Source: Certhia americana (Eukaryota; Chordata; Aves; Passeriformes; Certhiidae). Taken from it: DNA of 64,000 nt. A program made the position numbers and the translations under genes. The notes beneath the pieces were generated by a model. It was not told the DNA's origin. It made no database searches and saw only the letters and a program-made list of their open reading frames with translations. The stretch covers positions 6,759,784 to 6,823,783 of the forward strand of contig CM031870.1 in NCBI GenBank assembly GCA_018697195.1, read 5' to 3'. How positions within the stretch are numbered: position 1 is the stretch's first letter; each line of letters starts with the position of its first letter. Of the stretch, positions 62,400-64,000 are shown one piece after another.

Positions 62400-62993
62400 T
62401 GTTGTGAATTTAGCGAGAAACTTGAGCATAAAGAAATAAGAAACTTTACCCTAGAGATAGTAGTAGAAAACTTCTAGTCACAGAAATAGACGAAGAGAAC
62501 TTTTCTCGGTGTTAGAACAGGTCATCCTTAAAATAGCACCCCAATAAATTGAAATAACCTATGAAAGCAGCTGTGAGAATGGCTGCAAGACATAGGAAGG
62601 ACTTTCACACTGCAAACAGAATTTTCCTGTTCCGGGCAGCTGTTCACAGTAGCATTGAAGCCACAAGAAAAACTAATTTCTTGTAGAGAAGTGTCAACAG
62701 TATGGCAAGAAAAACTCTTCTCCCTAAGTGAACTGAAGAAACTATTTTAGAAGTAGTAAACTGACTAAAAGCCACAGGCTTTTGTCTCTACGTTTTTAGT
62801 AAGAAAATTATTAAGAGAGAGAGAGAGAGAAAAGAGGTCCTAAAGAGGTTTTTTTGGGTTTGTTTGTTCCGATTTTCCTTCCTTATTATGTTCCTTTTAA
62901 CTCTGTTAATAAAGTTTTATTCCTTTTTAAGTTTAAGCCTGCTTTGCCCTTAATTGAAAAATTTCAAATTAGCAAACCAAAACTTAAGACACA
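62400..62993 (+). mobile_element. 5' LTR of an endogenous retrovirus (partial element)
   Basis: It begins TGTTGTGAATTTAG, has AATAAA at 62908-62913 and ends ...GACACA two bases before a primer binding site. A (GA)n tract lies at 62814-62830. The LTR is therefore in + orientation. Only a short leader-like sequence follows and no gag frame is visible, so the provirus is truncated. The left border is an estimate. Confidence 0.65.
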
Positions 62994-62995
62994 AT

Positions 62996-63013
62996 TGGTG
63001 CATTGGCTGGGAA
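62996..63013 (+). other. Retroviral primer binding site, tRNA-Gly type
   Basis: TGGTGCATTGGCTGGGAA matches the complement of the 3' end of vertebrate tRNA-Gly(GCC) (TGGTGCATTGGCCGGGAA) at 17 of 18 positions. It sits directly after an LTR end, so it is read as a primer binding site and not a tRNA gene. The tRNA sequence is from memory. Confidence 0.75.
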
Positions 63014-63465
63014 AATCGACCACAACCCACGACAGGAGGGGACTGTGCCACACAGTTCTAGACAGCAGTACTTTAAGCCTAAATGCACAAATTCTTCTAA
63101 AGGCTAATTAGCAAGTAAAGGTGGCATTTTGGTGACCTCCCCTGATCAGATGGCCGGTTCCAAAGAACTGCTGTAAAAATTTTAAAGATATTCTTTTTAC
63201 AGGTGATGCAAAACCAACAAGGCATACAGGGGAAAAACACCACACGATACTAAAGAATGTAAAACCTCACAGCACGAACAAGAAACCAAGAAGCAAGTTC
63301 TCTTCCCCTGCACATTAACAAGCCGTGTGCTCAGTAATTTGGACAGAGCTTGCCCACATGCAACTAAGCTGGTGTGCTCTTCAAGATGTTTGTCACTGGG
63401 TAAGGAAGTTAAAGACAGGTGGTTCCAGTGGTTAAGAATCACCTGGCCATAACAGCACAGGCTGG

Positions 63466-63505
63466 TGTAAATGCTAGTGCCTCATCTCTCTGTAAATGCT
63501 AGTGC
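63466..63505. repeat. Short direct repeat, 15 bp x 2
   Basis: TGTAAATGCTAGTGC occurs at 63466-63480 and again at 63491-63505. No function is apparent. Confidence 0.8.
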
Positions 63506-63889
63506 TAAGTGAGACAAATAATGACACTGTTCTTTACAATACAGGCTAATTAAAGCTTGGCAAAAAAACCCACACAAAGAGCAGAGGTTTTGATTCACCG
63601 ATAGGGTACTGCCACCCAGAGGAATTTGTCCCTAACTGGGTACAAACAGGACTGATCCCACAGGCTGGACACGAAAACTCCTTGCTCTCTGGGTGAGGCG
63701 TTACCTTGGGGCTGCTCTGCATCCTTCAGGATGATATGCTGAGCATACACAACGCTCCTTTCAAGATCTGCTTTGTTTATGAGAAGATGATATTAGAGAA
63801 TGAATCTATTTTTTAAACAAAATTCCTAAAATGCAGTGCTGAGCACGCCAAATGCGTTCTTTTCCACATCTCTTAGGGCAGAATCCAAA

Positions 63890-64000
63890 CCATTAACAGG
63901 CTCCCGAGGGCGGTGGTGGGCGCCCCAAACCCGCCAAGCTTCGAGAAGCATTTCAACACTGCTCTCAGGCACATGGGATTGCTTGGGTGTCCTTGGAGGG
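63890..64000 (+). mobile_element. CR1 LINE fragment, cut by window end
   Basis: The sequence reads in the sense direction of an avian CR1 3' region: 'AACAGGCTCCCGAGGGCGGT', then 'GAAGCATTTCAACACTGCTC' and 'TCAGGCACATGG'. The left border is approximate, and the element continues past the window. Confidence 0.8.

Larger units (their letters stand above)
60261..64000. other. REXO5 intron 1 or 5' flank, rich in retroviral remnants
   Basis: No CpG island and no exon encoding the basic REXO5 N-terminus is visible here. The stretch holds an LTR-like block (60750-61400), an LTR with primer binding site (62400-63013), a short direct repeat (63466-63505) and a CR1 end (63890-64000). The REXO5 promoter therefore probably lies beyond the window. 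Confidence 0.5.

Noticed and set aside
62996..63030. tRNA-Gly gene
   Set aside because: Only the 18-base complement of the tRNA 3' end is present, directly after an LTR, so it is a primer binding site.

Overview
The window looks like avian nuclear DNA, most likely a songbird. It holds intron-split vertebrate genes, several CR1 LINE 3' ends and ERVL-type solo LTRs of a passerine-like kind. The organism is inferred from repeats and exon sequence; no database was searched.

Four orthologous genes are recognisable, in the same neighbour order as the mammalian 16p12 block (DNAH3, LYRM1, DCUN1D3, REXO5). DNAH3 is on + and only its last four coding exons are present (715-3526). LYRM1 is on - and complete (CDS 8551-11473, noncoding first exon near 18937). 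DCUN1D3 is on + and complete (noncoding exon ending 19158, CDS 35046-37848, poly(A) signal 38544). REXO5 is on - with 17 coding exons between 60260 and 48978; its first coding exon was not found. Exon ends were set by GT/AG sites and matching phases. The DCUN1D3 (304 aa) and LYRM1 (122 aa) lengths agree with the known families.

LYRM1 and DCUN1D3 diverge from one CpG island (about 18.70-19.65 kb) carrying a palindromic CRE, an ETS-type site, a YY1-type site and two opposed CTCF-like motifs. Directly beside it, inside LYRM1 intron 1, is a GC-rich minisatellite of about 755 bp (17940-18696). It is C-rich on + and G-rich on the LYRM1 RNA strand, and it produces long open frames that are not genes.

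The rest is intron and intergenic DNA: two solo LTRs with 5-bp target duplications (4024-4548 and 25804-26404), three CR1 pieces, an LTR followed by a tRNA-Gly-type primer binding site near 62.4-63.0 kb, a second LTR-like block near 60.75 kb, homopolymer T tracts and one 31-base assembly gap.

The four genes do not form one pathway. They cover an axonemal motor, a mitochondrial LYR protein, a cullin-neddylation regulator and an RNA 3' exonuclease. I see no new multi-gene system. The most unusual points are the promoter/minisatellite/CTCF arrangement, three upstream start codons before the DCUN1D3 ORF, and the unresolved two ends of REXO5.
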